Source: Ilex aquifolium
Lineage: Eukaryota > Streptophyta > Magnoliopsida > Aquifoliales > Aquifoliaceae
Direction of reading: 5' to 3'
Assembly (NCBI GenBank): GCA_951799425.1
Contig: OX637405.1
Coordinates: 27,816,635-27,880,634 of the forward strand
DNA length: 64,000 nt
Within the stretch, counting starts at the first letter, position 1; each line of letters begins with the position of its first letter. Positions 1 to 11,200 of the stretch are shown here, piece by piece. Position numbers and translations under genes: made by a program. The notes under the pieces are model-generated. The model did not search any database and was not told the origin of the DNA. It saw nothing but the letters and a program-made list of their open reading frames with translations.

Positions 1-1115
1 AGTCTCGCTCGATTGAAATATGACAAACCCTCATCAATAAGACCAACATGATTACAAGCCAACAATACACCAAGAAGAGTAACACTATTAGGTTTAAGAC
101 ATGTGAATAACATTTTTCGGTAGAAATCTATGGCTTCCTTTCCTTTCCCATTTTGTGCATAACCACAAATCAAAGCGTTCCACGAGACAACATTTCGTTC
201 GGGAATTTTATCGAACACCGAGAGACTATCCTCCATACTTCCACATTTTGCATAAAAGCTGATTAGAGCATTGTCAAGAAACACACTAAGCTCACCCAAG
301 AACTTAACAGCACAAGCATGAAAACTCTTCCCCATTCCAAGCGCTGCAATATTGGCAGCTCCACTGATAGCACAAGGAAAAGTAGATTGAGTAGGCACAA
401 CACCTTCCCTCAACATGTCAATGAAAAGATTCAATGCCTCTTCGTTATGGCCCGTCTGGCTATACCCACAAATCAACGCATTCCACGAAACAGCGTTTCG
501 TTCAGGCATCGTTCTAAAAACCCCCAAAGCATCGTCAAACCTCTGTTTCTTGAGGTATCCACAAATCAAAGTTGTGTAAGAAACCACATTCGGTTGGTGG
601 GTATCTACCAAAGCTCTTTGTGCTTCCTCTGTAGTGCTCAACTTGGCATAAAGATCCAAAATTGCACTACCCACAAACACATTTGATTCGAGGCTTGTCT
701 TCATTGCACAAGCGTGAATTTGCTTGCCTAAATTGAGGTCTTTTAGAGACGTGGAAGAGTGAACTAACGTACCAAATGTGAACTCATTAGGTCTGATATT
801 CAAATGAAGCATTCTTGAGAAGAAATAGATTGCTTCTTTGTGATGTTGGTGTCTTGCAAAGTGACCTATCAATCTTGTGGCCGATACTACATCCCATTTG
901 GGCGATTCATCAAACGATTGACGAGCGTGTGAAAATGCATCTGATTCACAGTAGCAACTGACAAGGTTTGATTCAACAACTGAGATTCCAAGTTTAAGGG
1001 TACGTGCATTAGATTTCTGGGTTTCAATGAGATTGTCATAAGCTAAGGTATGAGCTTTACCGTTGGATTTGAAGTTGGGTAGAGCGAGAAAATGTCGACA
1101 TGTTTTGGTTTTCAT
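1..1115 (-). CDS. PPR protein, PLS class, At5g42450-like (C-terminus beyond window)
   Basis: The minus strand is open from an ATG at 1113-1115 to the window edge (371 codons, no stop, no intron). The protein is a run of pentatricopeptide repeats with the marks of the plant PLS subclass: repeated 'VSWNALICGY' and 'FAKCG/YAKCG'-like segments, 'MPERNAVSWN', and 'IHACAMKTSLESNVFVGSA'. The order of repeats and several of these segments match my memory of Arabidopsis At5g42450, annotated as mitochondrial. Family knowledge: such proteins bind organellar RNA and act in editing, splicing or stability. The missing part to the left should hold the remaining repeats and any E-type extension. The start is the first ATG in frame; a longer N-terminus is not supported. 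Confident on the family, less on the exact orthologue. Confidence 0.88.
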   Translation of the reverse strand, partial: MKTKTCRHFLALPNFKSNGKAHTLAYDNLIETQKSNARTLKLGISVVESNLVSCYCESDAFSHARQSFDESPKWDVVSATRLIGHFARHQHHKEAIYFFSRMLHLNIRPNEFTFGTLVHSSTSLKDLNLGKQIHACAMKTSLESNVFVGSAILDLYAKLSTTEEAQRALVDTHQPNVVSYTTLICGYLKKQRFDDALGVFRTMPERNAVSWNALICGYSQTGHNEEALNLFIDMLREGVVPTQSTFPCAISGAANIAALGMGKSFHACAVKFLGELSVFLDNALISFYAKCGSMEDSLSVFDKIPERNVVSWNALICGYAQNGKGKEAIDFYRKMLFTCLKPNSVTLLGVLLACNHVGLIDEGLSYFNRAR

Positions 1116-1156
1116 TTGCGTTGGTGTGCTATTGGGCCATTCGATACTCCTAATTT

Positions 1157-1535
1157 GAGCACCTCCAGAGGGAGTTGTTATTTTGGGGTGTCAAATTATT
1201 TATTTGTAATTTTAAACAGTATTTTAGTATATTTAAATTATAAATTTGTTCTAATGACAGGTATTAAAATGGGGTGTCATTTTAATATTTTAATATTTTT
1301 TAATAAAAAATATAATTAAACTTAATATTTAATATTCTTTGCAACCATTTTAATATTCTTTGCAACCTCTCATTTTCTCTCTCTAGAGTTTGGAAAATTA
1401 TTACCCCAAAAGCATTGTTGTCATTTTTCAACCATTGATGTCACCCCCTTTGGAGTGAAAAATTTTGAATTTGGGGTGGCATTTTGGCAGTTATGGGGTT
1501 GCCACCCCTGATGCCACTCCCCTTTGGAGTTGCTC
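1157..1535. mobile_element. Small inverted-repeat element (MITE candidate)
   Basis: About 380 bp lie between imperfect inverted ends: the left reads GAGCACCTCCAGAGGGAG and the right, reversed, GAGCAACTCCAAAGGGGAG. Both continue into copies of 'ttggggtgtca/ttggggtggca'. The flanks are TAATTT and TTAATAG, so a 3-bp TAA/TTA duplication as in PIF/Harbinger-type elements is possible but not clean. No coding capacity. It sits about 40 bp upstream of the PPR start codon, so it forms part of the promoter-proximal DNA of that gene. Confidence 0.5.
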
Positions 1536-1591
1536 TTAATAGTTAACGCAAGTTTTTCCCAAATCGATTCATCAGATGGACTTGACTTCTC

Positions 1592-2953
1592 TAGGGGTGC
1601 AAGTTAGGCGGGTTAACTCGAATTCAACCCGAGTTCAACACAAAAAAAAAAGTTTGAGTTAGAATTTTTAATACTTGGATTTAGGGGTGGCAATCGAGTC
1701 GTGTTGTGTCGGGTTCGTGTCGTGTCGAATATTAGTCGTGTCGAACATTAGTCAACCCTAACCCAACCCATTTAACTATCGTGTCGTGTTCGTGTTGATA
1801 TTCGTGTTGACCCACATAAACTTTGAATAAAAAATTTAACGCTAAGATTTTATTTTCACTTAATTGAATTTCTCCTCAAACTTTTTTTACAAACTAAAAA
1901 TTAACTTAATAATAATAATAATGAGTAATAATATCTTTTTTATACAATAATTATGTCAGTACTTGATAAAAAATTACAAATAATTAATATTTTATTTATA
2001 TAATACTAATTAAATATGCTAATCGTACATCGCACAACCAAATTAAACATCAGAAGTAATAAAAAAACAAGCCATCAGAACATGAAAACTCATACATGCA
2101 ACGAAAAGGCCAGGTCAATCTCCATCGAGTTAAAAACTTCGTGTTGATGGGTCATTTCGGGTTAAGCGGGTTGAACCCAAACACGACCCATTAACACTTC
2201 GTGTTGACGGGTCGTGTCATACACGAGTTTGTACCAAAAAATAGTCAACCCAAACCCATTTATTTCGTGTCGTGTTCGTATCGAGTTATCGTGTCGTGTC
2301 AAAAATTGCCACCCCTACTTGAATTGGGTCTGGGCAAAAAAACTCTAACCCGAATTGAATTTGGGCAAGTATCGGGTTGAGGCCTCGGGTTGTCCAGTTC
2401 AACCCGAATATTAAAATCGGGTTGAACCCGAATATACATAAATACATAAATATATTTATTTAGGGTTAATATTTATTTTCACTCTTTAGAGTCCAAACTT
2501 TCACTTCACTTCAAGTCTTTACCCTTGCGCCTCCATCACTCTCAGATCCCTCTCTCACTCGTCACTCCTCCCTCTCTCAATCGTCACTCATCTGAGTCGT
2601 CTCAGACTCTCAGCCTCCCTCTCTCACTCGTCATTCCTCTTTCTCTCACTCCCTCTCTTTTCATCTGCTCCTCGCTCTTCATCTCAGATCACTTAAAAAA
2701 AATCAAATCTACACTTGAAAAAATCAAATCTATACTTCAAAAAATCAACCCGAATTAAGTAACTCAAGCCCAACCCGATTTTTAAACCGAAATCAACCCG
2801 AATTAAGTACCCTGAATTCAACCCGAGTCTGCCCGAATTAAACTCGGGTAGTACTCGGGTTGAAGTAGGGTTAGAGTTAGAGTTAGGGTTGAAAATTATA
2901 TACCTAAAGTTGGGCTAGGGTTGACCTCTCAACCCGCCCAACCCGCACCCCTA
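1592..2953. mobile_element. Non-autonomous hAT-like element (outer)
   Basis: The ends are inverted: TAGGGGTGCAAGTTAGGCGGG on the left and, reversed, TAGGGGTGCGGGTTGGGCGGG on the right. The flanking 8-bp duplications are GACTTCTC (1584-1591) and AACTTCTC (2954-2961), one mismatch. A related copy of the same flank at 3900-4018 lacks the insert and reads straight through AACTTCTCC, an empty site. The body is rich in 'caacccgaattcaaccc'-type direct and inverted words and has no credible protein. The 1,362 bp include the smaller element at 1682-2317. Confidence 0.75.
1682..2317. mobile_element. Non-autonomous hAT-like element (inner, nested)
   Basis: The ends TAGGGGTGGCAAT and ATTGCCACCCCTA are perfect 13-bp inverted repeats. 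The 8-bp duplications are CTTGGATT (1674-1681) and CTTGAATT (2318-2325), 7 of 8 bases equal. The subterminal DNA is a cluster of 'gtcgtgtcgggttcgtgtcg' words, a form very common in plant genomes. Non-coding. It was inserted into the outer element. Confidence 0.78.
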
Positions 2954-3041
2954 AACTTCTCCGTTCTAAATTTGGAAAATACTACACAAATCAAATGAAA
3001 CTAAAAAATTCAAATTCAAATACATATCATTCCTGAGTTAT

Positions 3042-3902
3042 GTTTGGTAACTCAATTTTTTTTTTCTGTTTTTGTTTTTAATTTTTGTTAAAATTAAAAA
3101 CAATAATATGTTTGGTTATATTTTTATTTTTTTAGTCTAGTTGTTTTGAAAACAATGGTGAATATTGAAAATAGGGAAAATGATTTTTTTAAAACAAAGA
3201 AAAATATAAACACGTGGGGGTTGAGGTAGACCTTTAATGAGGTCCACCCTTCAACTTTCATTAGAAGCAAGATAAAGTAAAAAAAAAAACCTCTCTCTCG
3301 CGTCTGTGAGATTTGGCGAAGCTCTCTATGGGATATCTTTCAATCAGCGAAGTTTCGGCTTTGCTTCTCTCCGGCGAAGCTCTCCACTTTCTCTGGCGCT
3401 TACCCTTACATCTTCTTAATCGATGACGTTCACCCTTCCAATTTTTTTCAGATCTAGGGATTTTTTTCGATCTCTATTTTGTTTTGTTGTTGATTTCAAC
3501 ATCTGTGTTTGTGTATGCATATGTGTGTGTGTATCCATGGTGGTGGTTTTTGGGTGGGTTGGGCGATGGCTAAATAGGAGTGGTGGATGTGGGTTTTCGG
3601 TAGTGTTGGTGGTGGCTAAACAGATGGGTTGGTGGTTAGTTTTGGAATGGTGGAGACAATGGTGGCTGAGTGGGGTGGGCATTCGGTGATTTGGGTGGAG
3701 ATGTATTTGGGATTAAAAAATTCATTAAAATAACATAAACACTATTATAATACCAAACATATTTTTTATTTTTGTTTTCTTAATTTTTTAAATATAAATG
3801 ACTATCAAACATGTTTTATATTTTTAATTTTTATCATAGAAAAAACAAAAACTAGTTCTATTTTTTTATTAAAAAAATATAAAAATAAAAATGTTATCAA
3901 AC
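3042..3902. mobile_element. Inverted-repeat element with transcribed-looking core
   Basis: The left end reads TGTTTGGTAACTCAATTTTT; the right end reversed reads CGTTTGATAACATTTTTATT. Both lead into long T- or A-rich arms (about 3050-3140 and 3770-3895). The middle (3280-3700) has a different base make-up, with CT-rich leader-like DNA and GGT repeats, and looks like captured genic sequence, though I recognise no protein. Limits and class are uncertain. Confidence 0.35.
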
Positions 3903-4018
3903 GCAAGTTTTTCCCAAATTGATTCACCGAGATAGACTTAACTTCTCCATTCTAAATTTAGAAAATGCTACATAACCCAAACAAAATCCAAAAGATAAAA
4001 CTCAAATGCACATCATCC
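3900..4018 (+). repeat. Second copy of the sequence split by the outer hAT element
   Basis: This stretch repeats 1545-1591 joined to 2954-3033, with about 80% identity by eye ('acgcaagtttttcccaaat', 'aacttctcc', 'tctaaattt'). It is unbroken at the point where the other copy carries the 1,362-bp insert, so it shows the pre-insertion target. Confidence 0.65.
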
Positions 4019-4149
4019 ATTGGATGAGTATTGAATGAGTAGGTCCCATCGAAAAAGTTAATGAGATCCACTCATCCAAGGGATGATATGTATTTAGGTT
4101 GTAACTTTTTAGGTTTCATTTGAATTTTGTAGTATTGCTCTTTAAATTT
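3952..4149. mobile_element. Fold-back MITE about 200 bp
   Basis: Arms of about 85 bp pair with each other: the left arm runs from 'tctaaatttagaaaatgcta' to 'catcatccattggatgag', and the right arm reversed runs from 'aaatttaaagagcaatacta' to 'catatcatcccttggatgag'. There is no coding potential. Confidence 0.5.
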
Positions 4150-4661
4150 CCCCCAATTCTCTTCAATCATAAACTCGATGAAATATATTGTGAATTAGTG
4201 TGACCCCGTGCAAAAGTACATTTTTTTTATACATGAGTTGAATTATTATAGTTAAAAAATTAAAATTAATTATTATAGATAAAAGATTAAAATAAAGGTT
4301 GAGGTACAATAGTTAAAAAATTAAAATTTAAATAAGTTACCGTGCTTAAAAGATTAAAAATTAAATTTGATTAAAAAGTTAAAATATAATGTAAATCATC
4401 GGATTTAAACGATCTGAGCCGTTGTTGTACTTTTTTAAGTAAGTAACTCAAGCAGCTCAAGTAAGAGGCTTTGTTTTACCGTCAAATTTAAACGATCTAG
4501 ACTGTTGGTGTGTTTTTTTAAGTAAGGAGAGTTAAGCATTTCAAACAAGAGGTTATGTTTTATTATTATAGATATGTTAGATTAAATAATAAGACTAAAA
4601 TTAGAGACTAAATAATGTGGAACTAATATGACTGTTTTTTTAGTCCTATTTCTATTCAATT
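4150..4661. other. AT-rich non-coding DNA
   Basis: No gene is visible. A phrase 'aaacgatctgagccgttg' recurs as 'aaacgatctagactgttg' about 80 bp apart, both followed by 'gtacttttttaagtaag'-like DNA, so there is a short diverged tandem duplication at 4398-4555. Confidence 0.5.
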
Positions 4662-4670
4662 AAACTTCCA

Positions 4671-4980
4671 TCGTGCTACAATTGAAAGTGACAACTAGTC
4701 CCTCATCTTGCTGTGCACCAGAGAAGATGATCCCCATGGGAAATAGCTACCTTTATAGAAGACATCAAGACCGCTGCTACCGTCTTAAATCTTAATTTCA
4801 GATACAGGCCTCGAGTTACAAATGTGGTGGCTCACTTGGTGGCCAAGGCTAGACTTTTCCATCCCTTACCTCAGGACTGGGTGGTGAATCCACCACTTGA
4901 GCTTAGGGACTTGCTTATTTATGATTGTAATCAATCATTTGTTAGTTGAATGAAATTTTCCTTTTCTGATAAAAAAAAAA
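4671..4980 (+). mobile_element. 5'-truncated L1-type LINE with RNase H tail
   Basis: The plus strand at 4735-4950 encodes the C-terminus of a plant RNase H-like/reverse-transcriptase-associated domain: 'PWEIATFIEDIK', then 'PRVTNVVAHLVAKA', then 'DWVVNPPLELRDLL', ending at TGA 4948-4950. A short 3' UTR and a run of A follow. AAACTTCCA stands before the insert (4662-4670) and again just after the A tail (4979-4987), a 9-bp target duplication. The body is cut at its 5' end, as usual for LINEs, and the reading frame has a stop just upstream. A relic. Confidence 0.75.
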
Positions 4981-4987
4981 ACTTCCA

Positions 4988-5579
4988 AATTTAGTCACCA
5001 TGCCTGGGCCACCCTTTTTACCCAGAAAAATCCAATGACTGACTGAGCATACAATTAATTTGATTTGACTCTAAATTTTCAATGTAAAACCAAGTAAATT
5101 GCAAAATTAAATATGTATACACACACATATATATAATGGGTTTTTTTTTTTTTTTGAATTTGCAAGAGTTGATACTAGTAGTTGTTAACTCATGAAAGTT
5201 TCAAAATCATGGTTCTTGTTCAATATTTAAAGAACAAGGCATACTACCTACACTAGTTAACTTGTCTGAATTCATGCAAGAGTATTAGTGTGAAACTTGA
5301 ATAACACCAAACAAGAAGCTAAGTAGATGACATTTTTCAACTTACATAGTTAAATGGATAAGTTTAATTACATGTCCATTTCTGTAACTTAAATTTATGC
5401 AGGTTTGTGTGGAGTTACACCTTCAGAGGTTTGGTAAACCCTATTTGTTTATGTCCATTTTCTTCCAAAGATTAAACTTATCTATTTGCTAGCACAATTA
5501 CAAGCACAAATGCACGCGTGCACACGCACACAGACACACACACACGTAGTTGAAAGACAACCATACCATGTTCATCGTA
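4988..5579. other. Intergenic DNA, no gene seen
   Basis: AT-rich single-copy-looking sequence with a T run near 5142 and a CA-rich microsatellite at 5510-5545. No coding or structured feature can be supported. Confidence 0.5.
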
Positions 5580-5866
5580 ATTGCTACCAAGGGCGGAGCC
5601 AGGATTTTTGTTAATCCCGGGCTAAGCTAAGGTAAACATTTTTTTTTCTTTAAAGGAGGGAAATATATAAAAAGAAAGGAACACCATTACAAGAAGCAAA
5701 GAGGAAAAAACCACAAGTTGGCTTTAATCCTTTCAGATAAACGAATGATTTACCAAATGTACAAGTAAATCTGAATCAAAAGGAACAAAAACAACCTCCC
5801 AAAGCATAAAGGATCCATGAAAACCAAAAGACCAGCGGATAAGCTCCATAGACCATCACATTCTTA

Positions 5867-8338
5867 CTAAAGAAATTGGACTCTTCGATCCTTCTTAGAA
5901 CAAAAGGCATCTGTTATTGAATCTGTATCGATTGCTTCCGTTATTTCTCTTTCAATGTAGACAAGTAATGAATCAGTCAAATACTCATCTTCCATCTTGT
6001 TACGAAGAGTACTTTTGACATGTTTCATGGCTGAAAATGCTCTTTCTGAAGTTGCCGTAGAAACGGGAAGAGTTAAAATAAGACGAATCAACCTATCAAT
6101 CAAATTGTAGAACTCTGTCTTATTTGTTTCTACTAAACCACGACATAATTCTGAAATTGTAGACATACTTTGAAACCTCTCATGGCGAACCACATCAAAT
6201 CGATAATGATCCAGTTGACACTTCAAATGATGCAGATCTTGTCTGTCAAAATCAGCTGCATAAAACTTCTCAGCAAGTAAACAAATGCGATCAGGATTGA
6301 AAGATTTAAAGTTGTCCCGAGGATCTAAAGCAGAGCTGAGCATAAACAATTTCATTGTCTCTTCATTGAATCTACTATGTAACTCTTCTAACTGATGATT
6401 AATCGTAGCATTAAATATGTCCATGTGATAGTGATGATCAACTGTAATGTTATCATTCTGTTGACATGAACGTCTTGACCCTTTGTACTGAGTGCTCATA
6501 TCAAGTATATCGACATCAAATTTCATGCAAACTGATTTCACATGGTCAAGGAGATAATCAAAACCTTCTGCTCGCAAGGTTTGAAGCAATGATTTTGTCG
6601 ATGAGACTAAATTCATTGCATTCAAAATATCTAATGATTTATGCTGCAATACCCGACAAAGCATATCCGTAATGCCCATAATCTTGTGCATAAGATGCAA
6701 TATAAATATGAAATCAAAGGACTTCATTGCCATTAAAGAACCACAAGCTTCCCCACGAATTGTATTTGAAGATCTTTCGTTAACCATACATTCAAACACA
6801 CTAATGATAGCATCGTACATATCTATCAGACTGCAAATGGATTCAAAATGTGAGCTCCAACGAGTAGTACCAGCTCGATGCAAAGTACCCATCTGATTAG
6901 CCCCTTTGCCAGTCTTTCGTTCACCACTAGCTATCCCCCTTTCAATCTCAGTAGCTTGGGCAGATCGCAGCTCTGTATGACGCTTAGGAGAAACACTAAT
7001 AAGATTGACAATGCATGTCAATTTGGAAAAGAATTGCCATATTGAAATCTCATCTTCAGCAGTTGCAACTAATGCAAGTTGTAAACGATGAGCAAAACAA
7101 TGAACATAGTATGCATACTCACAATCATTACGGAACAAAGCTTGCAATCCATTAAATGCACCATGCATGTTGCTAGCACCATCATATCCCTGACCTCGTA
7201 AATCTCGAATGTGCAAATTGTGTCGAGTAAGAACTTTTGATATTTTCTTCTTAAGAGTTAAAGAAGTGGTATCTTTAACATGCACAATCTCAAAAAATCT
7301 CTCATGCAAAAAACCCTGAACATCAACAAATCTCAGAACAATTGCCATCTGTTCTTTATTCGATGCATCCTTTGCTTCATCAACCAAAATACAAAACTTG
7401 GCATTTCCAACTTCTTCACGGATTTTTTCTCTTACTTTAGTAGCTAGAATATGCAAAATATCTTTTTGGATCATAGGAGATGTATACTTTGCATTTCCTG
7501 GAGCTTTCTCCAAGACAACATCATTTATCTCAACATTCAACTTTGCCATCAAACTAATCATCTCAATTAGATTACCACGATTTTTTGACATTACAGATTC
7601 ATCATGACCTCTCAAGGCACATCCCTGTAAAGTAAGCCATTGAACACTATCAATGGTAGCCTTAAGACGCAATCGATTTCTCTTTATTTCTTCTGAACTT
7701 TGAACATTCATAACTTTATCAATGTGCACTGATATATTCTTCAACGCCTCAACATTTCTCTCAGCATTATTGTGTGTGGAAGCAAGACCTCCCATATGTG
7801 ACAAGAAAACACATTTGGCCCCATTATTCACTCTCTTCCAGCTACTAAAACCATCTACGGTAAATGCAGGATGTAGAGGTTCACGACCCTGAAAAACAAA
7901 ACACGGAAAGCAAAATGCCGCATCTTTTGAAATAGAATACTCTAGCCATGGAAACTTTTTGAACCAACTTTCCTGAAATCTTCGATTTTGAACTCCAGTT
8001 TTAGTCCTCGGATACTCAGCTAAGATAGGTTGATTTGGTCCCCACTCTATATAAGCACGTCTAACTTCATCTTGATTATAAGCAGGATGTTTCTATATCG
8101 GAATACGCAATGCGGGATCTCGTTCAAGCTCATTCTCATCAAAATGAATCCTTGAAACTTTTATTTGAGATTGAGGACCTTGAGGTTCAACAGCCGCAGG
8201 AATCATAGGAACATCAACACTTGTTGATGTTTCTACTAGACTCAAAGGGTCAAAAGTAGAATTTGGTGTTTCTTCTCCACTTTTCTTTTTGAAGAACGAA
8301 AAAATTGTTTTTGTTCTTTTTCGTTCTTGATTTTCCAT
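5867..8338 (-). pseudogene. hAT transposase, TTF zinc finger/DUF4371/dimerisation type, one in-frame stop
   Basis: Reading from ATG 8336-8338 ('MENQERKRTKTIFSFFKKK') to the stop at 5867 gives one frame of about 823 codons interrupted only by TAG at 8093-8095. Domains in order: an acidic/basic N-terminal tail; a TTF-type zinc finger region around codons 85-200 ('FCFPCFVFQG', 'FSSWKR'); the DUF4371 RNase H-like core with 'LVDEAKD' and 'GQGYDGASNM', then 'HCFAHRLQLAL' and 'TRWSSH'; and the C-terminal hAT dimerisation motif 'LPVSTATSERAFSAMK' near the end. These are the marks of plant MYM1-like hAT transposases, which cut and paste DNA in the nucleus. ATG 7831 after the stop would give a 654-residue protein lacking most of the zinc finger. 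Whether this copy can still move, by readthrough or in trans, is not known. Confidence 0.88.
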
Positions 8339-9069
8339 CCTAATAAAGTAGAGAAGGGCTGAAATTAGAAAAAAAGACATATAGAGATGTGTAGCTCAAG
8401 TCAGACTTAAAAGATTAGAACAAAAAAAAAAGACTTAAAAGATGCAGTACGAACTTGAGCATAAATTGATTAGGTGCGCAGCCAACCAACTAATTGGATT
8501 TATTTGCAGAGAGAGCTGGAAAGAGTCTAGGTCCTTCCCTCGCTCTGTTTCCCTCCGTCGTAACAAGAGAGAGAGATAGAAAAAGGAATGGTTGATGCTA
8601 CGCAGAGCGAAAGGGACGACAAATAATTCAATTACCAATTACAGAAAGCCCATTTAGAGTGGAGAAATTGAATAGTCATAGCAAAACAGAACACATTCGA
8701 ACAGGTAAGCTAGCTTACCGTCTATTTTACCCATCGCAGAAAGGAAGAAAAATTATAAGGCACAATGATCTTCCAAGCACTAGGCATTTTTTATGTACAA
8801 TTCAGCCACAATTGAGAGCAAAAATATACACAGCTGAATAGAGATGAAGATTTCAAAATTATATGCACAATTACAATTTACAAAAGGTCTTATTCAAGTT
8901 AAGAAAGAACAGTTCCCCATCACCCCCAATCCAGAAAATTAGATACAGGAAGTAGTTTTTTTCAAAAAAAAAAAAAAATACAGAGCAAAGCAATAGTAAC
9001 CAAACCAATATGAACAGAGAATTCAATTCAAGCTGTGAAGTTAACAAGCTGTTTTAAGCCAAACAGAAG

Positions 9070-9232
9070 GGAGAATATATATATATATATCTTGGTCTAT
9101 ATGTATATATATTATATATATATATGCAAGATCTACAACAATATTATATATGCAAGATCTACAATATTATATATATATATGTATGTATCTTGGTCTATAT
9201 TATATATTATATATATGTATCTTGGTCAATTT
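9070..9232. repeat. TA-rich microsatellite cluster with 'atcttggtctata' repeats
   Basis: Runs of (ta)n separated by 'tatcttggtctata' and 'atgcaagatctacaa' words, each present two or three times. It lies in the 5' part of hAT-1. Confidence 0.7.
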
Positions 9233-9572
9233 TTGTGGCTGCGCACCTGCCAACTTGGGACCACAGTTGCACTTCGTATAAATAATATAGAGAAAGAGAG
9301 AGAGAAATACATTGCAACTTGCAAGCTTACACAGTTGCACACTTGCACTTGGGACCACTGCCAGGGCGCCGCTTGCGGGAAGGTGGACCACCGAGAGGAA
9401 AGAAAGTGAAGAATATAAAAAAAGTGGGGTTAAAAACCCTAGTAAGATATATATATATTTTTTTTACTCTGGGCTTCAGCCCACCTCTAAAAATCCTAGT
9501 AAATTTTTTTTTTTTTTTACCCTGGGCTTCAGCCCACCTCAGCCCACCAACAGTTCCGCCCTTGATTGCTAC

Positions 9573-9889
9573 CAAAAAAAAAAGTTCCACCAAAAAGACC
9601 AGATTCTTTTCTTTCATGAATTAAATTGGCTCTGTCTGGTTGTGTGCACTGTTTTAGTTCTGTTGTTACCTGAGCAGTTCCATTTTGAGCCCCAGATTTT
9701 TGCTTATGTGCTTGTCTACTGCTTTGAAGTTATGTTTATTCCCATCTGTCACACTTCTTTCACTCTACACCAGGATATTAATGAAAGAAATGGTCATCTA
9801 ATTCAGAAAGCTCTCAATAACAACCACTTCTTTGCTTATTTCTCTTTTGGGTGATTTATTTTTTTGTGTTAGAATATATGGAGAGGTAT
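9573..9889. other. Flanking DNA, no gene seen
   Basis: Moderate base composition with the phrase 'cacttctttcactctacaccaggatatt'-like text in several pieces. It may be part of an old gene or intron, but I cannot assign a product. Confidence 0.3.
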
Positions 9890-10150
9890 ACCAGGTTCAA
9901 AGATAATGAGGCAGTTGTCAGAGCCAAGCAAATTAGGGTTGTAACCTATATGAAGTAGGAGAGCCGCACGTGCCTTCAGGATTTGCCCTAGGATTATAAC
10001 TTATATATATTAAGTTGTAAGTTGTAAGTTGTAACGCTGATTAGCGTGGAATAAAAACAAGGCAGCCGCTCTCTCGTGGAAGTAGGCAAATTATCGAACC
10101 ACGTAAAATTCTTGTGTTCATATTTTAATTTTTCTGTTTCTTGATTGTTC
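9890..10150 (+). mobile_element. LTR scrap, probably Copia-type
   Basis: The closing part 'ctcgtggaagtaggcaaat' followed by 'cgaaccacgtaaaattcttg' is the form I know from the U5 end of common plant LTRs. A TA-rich segment with a tandem 'taagttgtaagttg' precedes it. No partner LTR is in the window. Confidence 0.4.
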
Positions 10151-10912
10151 ATCGCTTCTTTCTCCATCTGAATTATATATAAGACATGATGTATTAAACT
10201 CTTTTATACTTATTATCATAAAATAGCAGTCTTTATAGTTTCATAACTTAATAAAGGTTTAGATTGAACATGTCAAGAGCTTCCTATGGGGACTCACAGT
10301 CACCTTTAGGTAGTAATAGTATATGCATCAACTTGATATAAACCTGATACAAAGTAAATGTAAAATATTCTCTCTTCTTTCTAATCTAGCTTCATCCTTA
10401 TTAGTATTTAAAGTGATTCAGGTTGCTACTTGCTAAACCATTTATGGTCATTGAAGTTCTCTCTGAGTTGCTTTTATTTAGCAGTTTGGTTTTGAAGCCT
10501 GATGAAGGAATCATGGAGGGTGGGATGTCCCGATTCGTGTCATCCGTGTTCTCTAGTTGTTGTCTTCTCGAAGGCTTGACCCGTGACAAACGTAGTGAGC
10601 TTGTAGTATATTGATATCAAAGCAAATGACTGTCTCTGGATATTGAGGTATTTTCATTGGTTTTTCTTTATTTTCATTCACACCTAAATTGTTCCCAAAT
10701 CATTTTTCAACATTGATGTTATGTGTTGCCTAAGTGTTTGTGTACAGCGATCTTTGGACAACTGGAATTCCAGTTCAACAAATTGAAGGAATTATACTGC
10801 ATATGCCCTGTGATTGATACAGGAATGCATGAAATAAATCATTAGGACTATAGGGCTTTTGAATCCAAGAAGACAGTTTGGCTGTGGCCCCTGATTTAAA
10901 AATGGTTGTGCT
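10151..10912. other. Non-coding or unrecognised DNA
   Basis: Two stretches look protein-like on the plus strand: 10423-10611 ('GIMEGGMSRFVSSVFSSCC') and about 10745-10818 ('DLWTTGIPVQQIEGI'). A GT follows the first and an AG precedes the second, so two exons of a gene relic are possible. I do not recognise the protein. Confidence 0.25.
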
Positions 10913-10913
10913 G

Positions 10914-11200
10914 CTAGGGGTGTCAAAATATGAGACGACCTTTTAACACGATACGAACACAACACAAAATTAGAAGGTTTGTGTCTTCCTTAAGCTACTG
11001 TTTAATAAACGGGTGGACCTGACACAACTAATAAATCAATCAGGTATAAGTGAAACAATTCAAAAGTAATACACGACATGACTCGTTTATATACTGGTAA
11101 TATACAAATTATACACGACACAAACTCGATATGACACGATTCGTTTAACGAATTGGACATGAATAGAATATTTTTTGATACAAACCCGATATAAACCCAT
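10914..11200. mobile_element. Decayed hAT-like element end
   Basis: It opens with 'taggggtgtcaaaatatga' and is packed with 'acacgacacaaactcgatat'-like words, the same style as the inner element at 1682. I found no matching right end. Confidence 0.35.

Larger units (their letters stand above)
5588..9564 (-). mobile_element. Complete hAT transposon (hAT-1), 3,977 bp
   Basis: The terminal inverted repeats are short: CAAGGGCGGAGCC at the left, CAAGGGCGGAAC reversed at the right. Both are bordered by a perfect 8-bp duplication ATTGCTAC (5580-5587 and 9565-9572), the hAT signature. The transposase lies on the minus strand at 5867-8338. Subterminal DNA near the 5' end has a palindromic phrase 'tgggcttcagccca' twice (9471-9485 and 9522-9536), a likely transposase-binding repeat. 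TA-rich microsatellites lie at 9075-9230. The perfect duplications and one-stop frame point to a recent insertion. Confidence 0.9.

Noticed and set aside
3416..3689. 88-codon frames on both strands
   Set aside because: Both are low-complexity (GT/CA repeat) translations of the same DNA.
9312..9854. Plus-strand frames of 100-180 codons at the right end of hAT-1
   Set aside because: Low-complexity poly-Phe/Lys and repeat translation crossing the hAT-1 border.
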